From: Peptacetobacter sp900539645
GTDB taxonomy: Bacteria > Bacillota > Clostridia > Peptostreptococcales > Peptostreptococcaceae
Length of the DNA: 37,579 nucleotides
Assembly (NCBI RefSeq): GCF_047807365.1
Contig: NZ_JBLOUI010000025.1
Span: 1-37,579 of the forward strand
Direction of reading: 5' to 3'
Below, piece after piece: positions 22,795-32,400 of this stretch. The notes under the pieces were generated by a model. That model was given only the letters and a program-made list of their open reading frames with translations, was not told where the DNA came from and ran no database searches. Position 1 is the first letter of the stretch. Each line of letters begins with the position of its first letter. Both the position numbers and the translations under genes were made by a program.

Positions 22795-25700
22795 ATGGAA
22801 GAAAAGAAAAATATACCTAGGCTAGATACGATAAAGAAAATAGTACTAGTTGTCTTTGCCGTAATATTAGCTAAAATACTATATCTTACTACTGTAAAGT
22901 ATCAGCATTATACAGAGCTTGCACAGAGTAAAACATATAAAAATCTTACTATAGAAGCACCAAGAGGTGAAATAAGAGATAGATATGGAAGACTTCTTGC
23001 AGGAAATAAAAACCAATTTGCAGTTAAAATATCAGGTGATAGTTTAAATAAACAGGATAAGGACAAAGATTCTAAGGATAGTTCTAATGAAATAGCATTA
23101 AACCTTATAAATCTTCTAGAAAAAAATGGAGAAGAGTATGTAGATGAATTTCCTATATATGTAGAAAATGGGAAATATTTCTATACATATGATAAAGAGA
23201 TAAATGACTATAAAAAAGAAAATAATATTCCTTTAAAATACAACGCAAAGCAAACATTCTACAAGATAGTAGATGACTTAATTGCAAGTGGAACTCTAGA
23301 TTCTAAAGATAGAGATTTAGATCCTGTAGATTTACAGGCTAAATTAAATGAAAAAGGATATTATCCACCTATACTTGTTAGTAAATGGCTATTTACAGCG
23401 CAAAGAGATAAGTATGACTGGTTAGAGTCTTATGATATAGAAAAAACAGCTACGGCTAGAGAAGCTTTTTTAAAGCTTAGAAACAGTGAAAAGCTAGGCA
23501 TAGATAAAAATCTTAGCGATGCCGATGCTAGAAAGATTATGCTTGTAAAAGATTTAATAAAATCACAGGGATATTCTCAGTATAGCCCAGTTACAGTAGC
23601 TAAGAATATAAAAGAAAATACAATAGCTCAAATAGAAGAAAACTCTATAAATCTACCTGGTGTAACGGTTGATTCACAGCCAGTAAGATACTATCCTAAT
23701 AAGGAATTAGCATCTCATGTTCTTGGATATCTAGGTAAAATACCTTCAGTAAAGGTTGATGAATATCTAGAAAAAGGATATAACAAGGAGGATATGGTAG
23801 GTTTATCAGGTATAGAAAAATATTATGAAGAACAATTAAAGGGTGAAGATGGATACAAACAGGTTCAGGTCGATGCATTTGGACGTATAAGTGGCGAAAT
23901 AGATTCTAAGGAACCAGTATCTGGAGATACTGTATATCTAAGCTTTGATTTAGAACTTCAGAAGGTTGCTCAGGATGCACTTAAACAAGTTGTTACAAAA
24001 GCACAGACAGGTGCAACTCTAACTAGTAAGCTTGGAGATGTAAGTGCTTCAGCTGTTCCAAAAGCTAAATCTGGGGCAATAATAGCTATAGATGTAAAAA
24101 CAGGTGATACATTAGCTATGGCAAGTTATCCAGATTTTGATCCTAATAAATTTGCAAATGGAATTAGTGAAGAAGATTATAAGGCACTACAGCCAGAAAA
24201 TCAGAATGATACACTAGCTCCAAATGCACTTATAAACTTAGCAACACATGGTGCATTCCAGCCAGGTTCTGCATTTAAAATGGTAACAGGAATGGCAGCA
24301 CTAGAAAGTGGATTAGATCCAAACTACACAATAAATGACCCAGGGGTTATAAAATTTGGAGCTAAGACATTTGGGGACTACGTTTGGAACCACGGTCGTG
24401 GAAATCATGGACGGACAAACCTATATAAAGCGATACAGGAATCTTGTAATATTTACTTCTTTACATTAGGTACTGGTAAAAACTGGATGCTTAATAAAGA
24501 TTTAGGTATAGATATGGGAGCTGAAAAAATACTGAAATATGCCAAATTGTTTGGTTTTGATAAAAAAGTTGGACTTGATGATGAAATCGGTGAAAGTGCA
24601 GGTAAAGTACCTAATACCGAAGATAAATTAGAATCAGTTCAGAGTATGTTAAGATCAGATATAGATAAAAAAATGGCTAATGATTTTACAGACATAACTA
24701 GAGCTAAAAATAGAAAAGAATATGAAAAGAGAATTGATGAAATAGTTAGTTGGGCAGCAGAAGATGAAACTCCAGGCAGAGTAGAAGCTATGAAGAGATT
24801 AAAAGAGCTAAAAGTAAAAGAAGACAAAGTAGAGGAAATAGCAGATTTAATCGTATATAGTTATTTCAACTCAGCAAAATGGGGAACAGGGGATACATTC
24901 AACCTTAGTATAGGACAGGGGGAAAATGCATATACTCCTGCACAGGTAGCTAGATATGTTGCAGCAATAGCAAATGGAGGGTACCTAGTAGATATTTCTG
25001 TAGTAGATAAAATAGTGTCTAGTGACTATAGCTCAGTAACTATCGATGAAAATAAAAAAGAAAAAATAGATTTTAAAAACCCTGAGTTGCTAAAAGAGTT
25101 AACTAAGGGTATGAAATTAGTTGCTACAAAAGGTACAGGGGCTAAGGTAATGTCAAGTTTTCCAATACCAGTTGCAGCTAAAACTGGATCAGCGGAAATG
25201 ACAGGTAAGATTCCTACAGCAAATGAGTATCAGTATTTAAAATCTCATGCATCTTCTTACGGTGTCGATATTAAAAAGGCTGAAAAATTAGCAAATCAGT
25301 TAAAAGCTAAAAAAGAAAAAGAATTATCTGAAGCTAAGAAAAAAGAATTACAGGCCAAGCTAAAAGATAAATCTCTTACAGATGAAGAAAGAGAAGATAT
25401 AGAAAAACAACTTGCTGGAAAAATAGAAGTAAAACTTGAAGATACTGATAAAATTAACGCACAATATTTAAGAAAAGCTATGAAAGAATTAAAACCAGAT
25501 TTAACTGATGAACAGATAGACAGATTTAAAGATGATTATGGAACATTTACATGGAGTGTTGCATTTGCTCCAGCAGATGATCCGGAAATAGCTGTTGTAT
25601 GCGTTATACCTCAGGGAGATAGTAGTATTTATTCTATGTTCCCAGTGAGAGAAGTTCTTGGACAGTATTTTGGTCTTTTAAGTGATAATGGTCAGCTTAC

Positions 25701-25812
25701 AGAAGAACAAAAGAAAAATATGACGAAAGAACAAGAACAGCGGTATCAAGAGAAAAAACAGCAGGAAGAATCTGAAAAACAGGTAAACTACGGTGTAAAA
25801 CCAATAAATTAA
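22795..25812 (+). CDS. mrdA: Class B penicillin-binding protein 2, with large inserts
   Basis: 1005 aa. Peptidoglycan transpeptidase of the elongation machinery. One N-terminal membrane helix (about residues 14-31) is followed by the PBP dimer domain (APRGEIRDRYGRLLAGN) and the transpeptidase: Ser492 in GSAFKMV (SxxK), S550-C-N552 (SxN), and K796-T-G. Usual PBP2 proteins have about 600-720 residues. The extra length here comes from an early Lys/Asp-rich insert (about residues 80-300), a segment between the SxN and KTG motifs (about residues 600-690), and a charged coiled-coil-like insert after KTG (about residues 825-905) before the last strands (WSVAFAPADDPEIAVVCVIP). The C-terminus is Gln/Lys-rich. 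The ATG follows GGTGATTTT. Confidence 0.94.
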   Translation: MEEKKNIPRLDTIKKIVLVVFAVILAKILYLTTVKYQHYTELAQSKTYKNLTIEAPRGEIRDRYGRLLAGNKNQFAVKISGDSLNKQDKDKDSKDSSNEIALNLINLLEKNGEEYVDEFPIYVENGKYFYTYDKEINDYKKENNIPLKYNAKQTFYKIVDDLIASGTLDSKDRDLDPVDLQAKLNEKGYYPPILVSKWLFTAQRDKYDWLESYDIEKTATAREAFLKLRNSEKLGIDKNLSDADARKIMLVKDLIKSQGYSQYSPVTVAKNIKENTIAQIEENSINLPGVTVDSQPVRYYPNKELASHVLGYLGKIPSVKVDEYLEKGYNKEDMVGLSGIEKYYEEQLKGEDGYKQVQVDAFGRISGEIDSKEPVSGDTVYLSFDLELQKVAQDALKQVVTKAQTGATLTSKLGDVSASAVPKAKSGAIIAIDVKTGDTLAMASYPDFDPNKFANGISEEDYKALQPENQNDTLAPNALINLATHGAFQPGSAFKMVTGMAALESGLDPNYTINDPGVIKFGAKTFGDYVWNHGRGNHGRTNLYKAIQESCNIYFFTLGTGKNWMLNKDLGIDMGAEKILKYAKLFGFDKKVGLDDEIGESAGKVPNTEDKLESVQSMLRSDIDKKMANDFTDITRAKNRKEYEKRIDEIVSWAAEDETPGRVEAMKRLKELKVKEDKVEEIADLIVYSYFNSAKWGTGDTFNLSIGQGENAYTPAQVARYVAAIANGGYLVDISVVDKIVSSDYSSVTIDENKKEKIDFKNPELLKELTKGMKLVATKGTGAKVMSSFPIPVAAKTGSAEMTGKIPTANEYQYLKSHASSYGVDIKKAEKLANQLKAKKEKELSEAKKKELQAKLKDKSLTDEEREDIEKQLAGKIEVKLEDTDKINAQYLRKAMKELKPDLTDEQIDRFKDDYGTFTWSVAFAPADDPEIAVVCVIPQGDSSIYSMFPVREVLGQYFGLLSDNGQLTEEQKKNMTKEQEQRYQEKKQQEESEKQVNYGVKPIN

Positions 25813-25852
25813 TTTCCAGATTAAGAATGCATATTTTGGAGGATGGATTGTT

Positions 25853-26674
25853 TTGAAGAATTCCGAATATGAAAAAATAGAGTTTAAGGGAAGTAAAGAA
25901 GGGATAATAATTGATTTAAATGATGAAAGAGATTTTGATACTATCGCAGATGTGATAGTATCAAAAATCGAATCATCTAAATCATTTTTCAATGGAGCTA
26001 GAATTTACAAGATTGAGTCTGAGTTTTTAGGTGATGATTATAAGGAAAAACTAAAAGAAATTATAACTTCTAAGTTTAATATAGATTTTTATAAACCTGA
26101 AGATAAAAAAATAGAAGGAAAAATCACTTTAAAAGACGAAATTAATAAAGTAGACGAAATTAATAATATTGAAGATGAAATAAAAATATTAAAATATGAA
26201 GATTCTAGCGAGGATAAATGTTCTGAAAAAGAAATAGTTGTTTCAGAAGAAGAATCAGAAAAGGATTATTCAACAAAATATATTTCTAGAATGAGATCAG
26301 GAGATTTTATAGAGTCTGATGGAAATATAGTTGTTATGTCTGATATGAATTCTGGTTCAAAGGTAGTTTCTGGAAAAGATGTACTTATCATGGGTGATAT
26401 GTGTGTTGGAGCAAAAGCGGTGGCAGTAGGAAATGTTGTTGTATTTGGAAATCTTTTTGGATTTGTTCATGCGGGTGCAGATGGAGATAAAAACTCATAT
26501 ATAGCCGCAAAGAATCTTAGACCAACGATACTTCAGATAGCAGATATAATTGCTGAAGCACCAGAAGATACTGATTCATCTGAGTTAGTTGATGAAAATA
26601 CTGATGGTGTGGAATCTGAAATAGCTTTTATTTCAGAAAACCAGATAATAATTGAAACACAAATAGGCAAATAA
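25853..26674 (+). CDS. minC: Septum-site inhibitor MinC
   Basis: 273 aa. Blocks FtsZ polymerisation away from mid-cell. An N-terminal MinC_N-like half (FKGSKEGIIIDLNDERDFDT) and an acidic linker (about residues 100-140) are followed by the C-terminal beta-helix that binds MinD (SGSKVVSGKDVLIMGDMCVG, NVVVFGNLFGFVHAGADGD). The TTG start follows GGAGG with a rather long spacing of 10 bases; alternatives were not better. Confidence 0.92.
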   Translation: MKNSEYEKIEFKGSKEGIIIDLNDERDFDTIADVIVSKIESSKSFFNGARIYKIESEFLGDDYKEKLKEIITSKFNIDFYKPEDKKIEGKITLKDEINKVDEINNIEDEIKILKYEDSSEDKCSEKEIVVSEEESEKDYSTKYISRMRSGDFIESDGNIVVMSDMNSGSKVVSGKDVLIMGDMCVGAKAVAVGNVVVFGNLFGFVHAGADGDKNSYIAAKNLRPTILQIADIIAEAPEDTDSSELVDENTDGVESEIAFISENQIIIETQIGK

Positions 26675-26694
26675 AATATGTAGAGGTGAATAAA

Positions 26695-27486
26695 ATGGGA
26701 GAAGTAATAGTTATAACTTCAGGTAAGGGTGGAGTTGGAAAAACAACAACAGTTGCAAATGTAGGGACTGCACTAAGTCTTAGAGGTAAAAAAACAGTTG
26801 TTTTAGATGCAGATATCGGTCTTAGAAATCTAGATGTTGTAATGGGACTTGAAAACAGAATAGTTTACGACATAGTAGACGTTGTAGAAGGTGTTTGTAA
26901 ATTAAAACAAGCTTTAATAAAAGATAAAAGATTTGAAAATCTATACTTAATTCCAGCAGCACAGACTAGAGATAAAAATGCAGTATCTCCAGAACAGATG
27001 AAAGAACTATGTGATCAGCTTAGAGAAAGCTTTGAATATGTATTAATAGATTGTCCAGCAGGTATTGAAAGAGGATTCAAAAACGCTATTGCTGGAGCAG
27101 ATAGAGCTATAGTAATAACAAACCCAGAAGTATCTGCTGTTAGAGATGCTGATAGAATAATTGGATTACTTGAAGCAAATGAAATAACAGATGTAAAACT
27201 AGCTATAAATAGAGTTAGATACGATATGGTAGAGCGTGGAGATATGATGGGCAAAGAAGATATCGTTGAAATACTACGGATAGAATTATTAGGAATAATT
27301 CCTGATGATGAGGCTGTAATAATTTCTACAAATAAAGGTGAAGCAGCTATAATGGATCCAAAATCAAAAGCTGGTCAGGCTTATAAAAATATAGCGGCTA
27401 GAATAATGGGAGAAGAAGTACCTCTATTAGATTTAAGAGAAGAAGAAACCTTCCTTCAGAAATTAAAAAGAGTTTTTTCGAAATAG
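26695..27486 (+). CDS. minD: Septum-site ATPase MinD
   Basis: 263 aa from the ATG at 26695, preceded by AGAGGTG at 6-7 bases; the GTG at 26686 lies within that ribosome binding site. Deviant Walker A GKGGVGKT at residues 10-17, DADIGLRNLDVVMGLE near residue 39, YVLIDCPAG near residue 117. The C-terminal amphipathic helix (FLQKLKRVFSK) is the membrane-targeting sequence. Works with MinC and MinE. Confidence 0.96.
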   Translation: MGEVIVITSGKGGVGKTTTVANVGTALSLRGKKTVVLDADIGLRNLDVVMGLENRIVYDIVDVVEGVCKLKQALIKDKRFENLYLIPAAQTRDKNAVSPEQMKELCDQLRESFEYVLIDCPAGIERGFKNAIAGADRAIVITNPEVSAVRDADRIIGLLEANEITDVKLAINRVRYDMVERGDMMGKEDIVEILRIELLGIIPDDEAVIISTNKGEAAIMDPKSKAGQAYKNIAARIMGEEVPLLDLREEETFLQKLKRVFSK

Positions 27487-27508
27487 GTAAGTAGGGGGGG
27501 AGTAATAA

Positions 27509-27790
27509 ATGTTCGATATATTTAAAAGTTTCTCAAATGATAAAAAATCAAGTAAAAATATAGCTAAAGAAAGATTAAAGCTTGTATTAGTTCATGACAG
27601 AGTAGACTGTTCTCCTGAGCTTATAGAATTAATACAGCGGGATATAATTGAAGTTATATCTAAATATGCTGAAATAGACAAAGACGGACTTGAAATAAAA
27701 ATGTCTAAATGTAGAGGTGAGGATACTGACAAACCAGTATCTGCACTTGTAGCAAATATACCTTTAAAAGCTTTAAAGGGAAGAAAATAA
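27509..27790 (+). CDS. minE: Cell-division topological factor MinE
   Basis: 93 aa. Stimulates MinD ATPase and drives pole-to-pole movement. N-terminal amphipathic and anti-MinCD part (SSKNIAKERLKLVLVHDRVD) and topological-specificity part (LIQRDIIEVISKYAEIDKDG). The ATG follows GGGGGGAG. Confidence 0.95.
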   Translation: MFDIFKSFSNDKKSSKNIAKERLKLVLVHDRVDCSPELIELIQRDIIEVISKYAEIDKDGLEIKMSKCRGEDTDKPVSALVANIPLKALKGRK

Positions 27791-27843
27791 ATAATCAGGT
27801 CTTAGTTTAAGTCATAAGCTTAAATTAAAAGGACGGTGATTTT

Positions 27844-28971
27844 TTGGTAAATTACAAATCTAGTTTAAAATTAATTAAACAGTTAGACTGGAAATTAATT
27901 GCTATAGTTCTGACTATATTTGGATTTGGATTGGTTATACTTAGTAGTGCGACTCATTTAAATACAAATTCAACTAAAGCATTATTCCAGTTAGGAAAGC
28001 AGTGCGCAGCTTTTGGACTTGGTGCAATGGTAATAGGTATAATCTTACTATTTGACTATACTCTTATAGGTAAACACTATAAAGAGTTATATCTTATAAG
28101 CCTTATACTTCTTGCAGTAGTCCTTATACCAGGTATAGGAGCTGAAAGAGGTGGAGCTAGATCATGGTTAAATCTTGGTCCTCTAGACCTTCAGACTTCG
28201 GAAATAGTAAAATTAACGTTTATATTGAGCTATGCAAAAATAGTTGAATCTAAAAGAGATAGACTTAGAACAATAAAAGATATAATGCCGTTAATTATAT
28301 ATGCTTTACCATTCTTAGGTCTATTACTTGCTCAGCCAGACCTTGGTACAGCACTAGTTTTTATGTGTATAATTGCAGCTATGGTATTTACAGCTGGATT
28401 AGACGGTAAAATTATAAAAAGAGCGATAATTATAGTAGTCGCTTTAATGCCTATTATGTATATGCTTATGGCAGATCATCAGAAACAGAGAATAGAAGCA
28501 TTCTTACATCCTGAGGATATAACTTTAAAAGGTAACTATCAGGTAATGCAGTCGCTTATAGCCATAGGCTCAGGTGGTGTAACTGGTAAAGGACTTTATC
28601 AGGGAAGTCAGAACCAGGAAGATTTCTTACCTGTACAGGACTCTGACTTTATATTCGCTGTTGTTGGTGAAGAACTTGGTGTCATAGGGATGGTATTCTT
28701 AATAGGTTTATATATAGCCTTTATATTTAGGCTAATATATGCAGCACAACAAGCGAGGGATTTCTACGGAACGTTAATTGTAATTGGAGTTCTAGGAATG
28801 TTTGGTTATCAGATTATCCAGAATATAGGTATGACAGTTGCAGTTATACCGGTAACAGGGGTAACACTTCCATTTGTCAGCTATGGAGGAAGTTCTATGC
28901 TGACATCTATGGCAAACCTTGGACTTGTTATGAATGTCTACATGAGAAGAAAGAAAATTAACTTTGGTTAA
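27844..28971 (+). CDS. rodA: SEDS glycosyltransferase RodA
   Basis: 375 aa with about ten membrane segments. Peptidoglycan polymerase partner of PBP2 in rod growth. Signatures: AERGGARSWLNLGPLDLQTS, LLAQPDLGTALVF and the C-terminal PVTGVTLPFVSYGGSSM. TTG start after ACGGTGATTTT. RodA rather than FtsW is favoured by the mre/PBP2 cluster. Last gene of the cluster. Confidence 0.94.
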   Translation: MVNYKSSLKLIKQLDWKLIAIVLTIFGFGLVILSSATHLNTNSTKALFQLGKQCAAFGLGAMVIGIILLFDYTLIGKHYKELYLISLILLAVVLIPGIGAERGGARSWLNLGPLDLQTSEIVKLTFILSYAKIVESKRDRLRTIKDIMPLIIYALPFLGLLLAQPDLGTALVFMCIIAAMVFTAGLDGKIIKRAIIIVVALMPIMYMLMADHQKQRIEAFLHPEDITLKGNYQVMQSLIAIGSGGVTGKGLYQGSQNQEDFLPVQDSDFIFAVVGEELGVIGMVFLIGLYIAFIFRLIYAAQQARDFYGTLIVIGVLGMFGYQIIQNIGMTVAVIPVTGVTLPFVSYGGSSMLTSMANLGLVMNVYMRRKKINFG

Positions 28972-28975
28972 AAAT

Positions 28976-29010
28976 AAAAAAGATGCCTTAATTTTTTAAG
29001 GCATCTTTTT
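28976..29010. terminator. Bidirectional terminator between rodA and the flavodiiron gene
   Basis: AAAAAGATGCCTTAA pairs perfectly with TTAAGGCATCTTTTT. The A-run and T-run flanks let it work for both convergent genes. Confidence 0.93.
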
Positions 29011-29022
29011 ATTTCTTTTTAT

Positions 29023-30225
29023 TTATTCAAATATTCTTATATTCTTAGCAAAGTTTGCACCGAATTCGAAGCAATCTTCAAATGTTTCTTCTGATGGGAA
29101 GAATTTCTTTTTAAGTGGATCTAAAGGAGTTTTAAATCCTACAGCCTTAGCATTTGCATGAGCTATAGCTAAACCTTCACCACTCCATCCGTAAGAACCA
29201 AATACTGCAGCAAATTTACCAGCATTTGCAACTGGGTCAACTATTGAGAAGAAGTCCCACATAGGTTTAACCATAGTTTTGTTTATTGTTGGAGAACCAA
29301 GCATAACACCTTTAGAAGATATTAACTCGTCATGAACTTTGTCAAGAGGAGTAGTTTCTAAGTCAAATAATTCAACTTCCATACCTTCTGATTCAAGACC
29401 TTTAGCTATTTCTTTAGACATGGCTAAAGTATTTCCGTAAGCTGATAAGTAGAATATACTAACTTTATCTTTTTTAGTTGCTGCAACAGCATCTTTAGAC
29501 CATTTAGTGTACATTGCTATAGCATGACCAAGATTTCTATCTAATATTGGACCATGAGAAGTTAATATTGTATCGAAATCTAAGTTTAATGATTTAACTT
29601 TATCTAAAGCAGTTAAAACATGTTTAGCAAATGGTTTTACTATGCAATCGTAGTAAACTTTATTAGCTTTGTGGTAGTCAGCGTGTACTATGTCATCTAG
29701 ATGAACACAAGCGTAATGAGCACCGAAAGCATCACAAGTAAATAGAACTTTATCATATTCATCATAAGTGAACATTGTATCTACCCAATGAAGGAATGGT
29801 GCGTGTATGAAAGTAAGAGTTCTTTTACCTATATTAAGAGTTTCTCCATCAGCTACAACGTGGCATTTGAATTCTCTATTTATCTGGCTATCTAAGTAAA
29901 GTTTAGCTGGTCTAGTACAATAAACTTCTATGTTAGGGTTTAAGTCAAGTAAAGCTTTAAGACTTCCTGCGTGGTCTGGTTCTGTATGATGAACTACTAC
30001 ATAGTCTATATCAGCTATATCAGTTACTTCTTTTAAATTAGATAAAAATTCATCCTGGAATTCTTTCTTAGCTGTATCGAAAAGAACAGTTTTTTCATCC
30101 TTTATAAGGTAAGAATTGTAAGTTGTACCGAATTCAGTTTCCATTATTATATCGAAAACCTGAAGATCTTTATCAGTTACCCCTGTATAATAAAGATCTT
30201 TTTTTATTTCAAAAGTATTTGCCAT
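29023..30225 (-). CDS. fprA: A-type flavoprotein / flavodiiron protein
   Basis: 400 aa on the minus strand. Reduces O2 (or NO) to protect anaerobes. N-terminal metallo-beta-lactamase-like domain with the di-iron motif HHTEPDHAGS (about residues 82-91) and later His/Asp ligands (HAPFLHWVDTMFTYDE, TCDAFGAH); C-terminal flavodoxin domain (about residues 253-400) with SAYGNTLAMSKEIAKGL and SPTINKTMVKPMWDFF. The chosen start MANTFEIKKDLYYTGV follows GGAGG; a longer frame to 30270 has no support. Lone minus-strand gene among plus-strand operons, with its own promoter. Confidence 0.93.
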   Translation of the reverse strand: MANTFEIKKDLYYTGVTDKDLQVFDIIMETEFGTTYNSYLIKDEKTVLFDTAKKEFQDEFLSNLKEVTDIADIDYVVVHHTEPDHAGSLKALLDLNPNIEVYCTRPAKLYLDSQINREFKCHVVADGETLNIGKRTLTFIHAPFLHWVDTMFTYDEYDKVLFTCDAFGAHYACVHLDDIVHADYHKANKVYYDCIVKPFAKHVLTALDKVKSLNLDFDTILTSHGPILDRNLGHAIAMYTKWSKDAVAATKKDKVSIFYLSAYGNTLAMSKEIAKGLESEGMEVELFDLETTPLDKVHDELISSKGVMLGSPTINKTMVKPMWDFFSIVDPVANAGKFAAVFGSYGWSGEGLAIAHANAKAVGFKTPLDPLKKKFFPSEETFEDCFEFGANFAKNIRIFE

Positions 30226-30308
30226 TTTGAAAATTACCTCCTCTATTTTATATTTATTTAACAAAAGCAAAAGCTTTTAAAGAATCAAAATAAATTATTT
30301 ATATATAC

Positions 30309-30335
30309 ATTATAACATATCTTCGAATTCGTCAA
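30309..30335 (-). promoter_or_regulatory. Promoter of the flavodiiron gene
   Basis: On the minus strand TTGACG (complement of 30330-30335) and the TGT-extended -10 TATAAT (complement of 30309-30314) are 15 bp apart, about 84 bases upstream of the ATG. Confidence 0.6.
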
Positions 30336-30339
30336 TTTG

Positions 30340-30555
30340 AAATTTTATAAAAGATTAACCTTAACAATTTTATAATGGAAAATAGTATTTTATAATTGTA
30401 TAATATAATAAAGAGTGTTAAAGTAGGGATACTATAAAATATTTTCAATTATCGATGTTAAATTGAGATAATAATATCAAATAAAAGTGAAATATAATTT
30501 AGTTTCAAAATAATAAACTTAAACAAATAATAATTGCGGAGGATATATAGAATTT
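30340..30555 (+). promoter_or_regulatory. Intergenic region upstream of the radical SAM gene
   Basis: No gene is seen in this AT-rich stretch between divergent genes. TATAAT occurs at 30391-30396 and 30399-30404 without a convincing -35. GGAGG at 30539-30543 is the ribosome binding site of the next gene, somewhat far (about 12-13 bases) from its ATG. Confidence 0.35.
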
Positions 30556-32400
30556 ATGGAAAAAGTAGATTTAAAAAGAATTTTGAAAAAAGTTGAAAAG
30601 CCAGCTAGATATCTTGGAAACGAAATAAATGCTGTACACAAAGATACAAGCAATCCAGATATTGTAAGATATGCACACTGTTTTCCAGACCTTTACGAAG
30701 TTGGAATGAGTCACCTTGGAAGTCATATACTATATGATGTAATCAACAAAGAAGAAGGAGTATTCTGTGAAAGAGTATATGCTCCACAGGTGGATATGGA
30801 AGAAAAAATGAGAGAAAATAACATACCACTATTTGGATTAGAGTCAAGAGAGTCTATAAGACACTTTGATATAGTGGCATTTACTCTACAGTACGAACTT
30901 TGCTATACAAACATACTTAATATGTTGGATTTAGCAGGGATACCTCTTTTAAAAGAAGATAGAAAAGAAGGAGATCCATTTGTACTTGTTGGAGGTTCTT
31001 GTGCTTACAACAGTGAACCTATGACAGACTTCATCGACGCAGCACTTCTTGGTGAAGGTGAAGAGATGAATATAGAAGTAATAAACGAATACAAAGCTTG
31101 GAAAAAAAGTGGAGAGCCTAGAGAAAAATTCTTAGAAAGAATAGCTAAAATAGAAGGTGTATATGTACCTTCATTCTACGACGTAGAATACAATGAAGAC
31201 CAGACAGTAAAAAGCGTAACTCCAAATAGAGAATGCGCAAATCCACATCCAAGAAAAAGAATAATAAGAGATATGAATAAGGTTGAATATCCAGAAAGAT
31301 TCATAGTTCCTTATATAGATACAGTACACGACAGAATAGTACTTGAAATATTCAGAGGATGTACAAGAGGATGTCGTTTCTGTCAGGCTGGTATGATATA
31401 CAGACCTATAAGAGAAAAGAACTTTGCTAGATTAAAAGAAATACTAGAAAAACTTATAAAAACAACTGGATACGATGAAATATCACTAGTATCTCTAAGT
31501 ACAAGTGACTACAGCCAGTTAGCTGAATTAACAGACTACTTAGTTGAAGAATACGCAAGCAAAAATGTTGGTATATCACTACCTTCTTTAAGATTAGACA
31601 ACTTCTCTATGGAAATAGCTAACAAAATACAGAAAGTTAGAAAAAGTGGTCTAACATTTGCACCAGAAGCAGGATCTCAGAGATTAAGAGACGTTATAAA
31701 CAAAGGTATAACAGAAGAAGACTTAACTAGAGCTTCAAGACAGGCATTTGAAATGGGATGGAACAACATAAAACTATACTTTATGATAGGTCTTCCAACA
31801 GAAAATTACGATGATTTAGATGGAATATCTGACTTAGCTTATGAAGTTGTAGATATATACAAAGATGTTCATAATGGAAAATTCAAAGGAAAATTTAATG
31901 TAACAGTTAGTACATCTACATTTGTACCTAAGCCATTCACACCATTCCAGTGGAATCCACAGGACATGAAATCTAGCGTAATAGAAAAACAGAGACACTT
32001 AGTTAGAAAACTTAAAAATAGAAACATAACTTACAACTACCATGATTCAGATACAAGTTTAATGGAAGCTGTATTTGCAAGAGGAGATAGAAGATTAGGT
32101 AAAGTACTTCTAAGAGCACACGAATTAGGTGCTAAATTCGATGGTTGGGATGAACACTTCGATTTAGAAATATGGAAACAAGCTATGGAAGAATGTGGAC
32201 TAGACATATCATTCTACGCTCACAGAACTAGAGAATTAGATGAAGTATTCCCTTGGGATCATATAGATGTAGGAGTAAGCAAAAAATTCTTAATAAGAGA
32301 AGCTGAAAAAGCATTAAAAGGAGAAATAACACCAGACTGTAGAAAAGGATGTAACGGTTGTGGAATAAATGTACACGATATAGGAAGGGGACTTTGCTAA
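30556..32400 (+). CDS. Radical SAM protein of the TIGR03960 family
   Basis: 614 aa, function unknown. The N-terminal region resembles the B12-binding-like half of related radical SAM enzymes (ARYLGNEINAVHKD, LYEVGMSHLGSHILYDVI). The radical SAM core has C269-X3-C273-X2-C276 (GCTRGCRFCQAGM) as the [4Fe-4S]/SAM site. The C-terminus has a further Cys-rich tail (CRKGCNGCG and GLC), possibly a second cluster. The stop overlaps the ATG of the DUF2344 gene (TAATG); in some bacteria the two are reported fused. Next to RNase G and L21, a conserved clostridial arrangement that hints at a role in ribosome or RNA modification. Confidence 0.88.
   Translation: MEKVDLKRILKKVEKPARYLGNEINAVHKDTSNPDIVRYAHCFPDLYEVGMSHLGSHILYDVINKEEGVFCERVYAPQVDMEEKMRENNIPLFGLESRESIRHFDIVAFTLQYELCYTNILNMLDLAGIPLLKEDRKEGDPFVLVGGSCAYNSEPMTDFIDAALLGEGEEMNIEVINEYKAWKKSGEPREKFLERIAKIEGVYVPSFYDVEYNEDQTVKSVTPNRECANPHPRKRIIRDMNKVEYPERFIVPYIDTVHDRIVLEIFRGCTRGCRFCQAGMIYRPIREKNFARLKEILEKLIKTTGYDEISLVSLSTSDYSQLAELTDYLVEEYASKNVGISLPSLRLDNFSMEIANKIQKVRKSGLTFAPEAGSQRLRDVINKGITEEDLTRASRQAFEMGWNNIKLYFMIGLPTENYDDLDGISDLAYEVVDIYKDVHNGKFKGKFNVTVSTSTFVPKPFTPFQWNPQDMKSSVIEKQRHLVRKLKNRNITYNYHDSDTSLMEAVFARGDRRLGKVLLRAHELGAKFDGWDEHFDLEIWKQAMEECGLDISFYAHRTRELDEVFPWDHIDVGVSKKFLIREAEKALKGEITPDCRKGCNGCGINVHDIGRGLC

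Noticed and set aside
30226..30270. Longer N-terminus for the flavodiiron protein
   Set aside because: The extra 15 residues cover the ribosome binding site of the well-supported start MANTFEIKKD.
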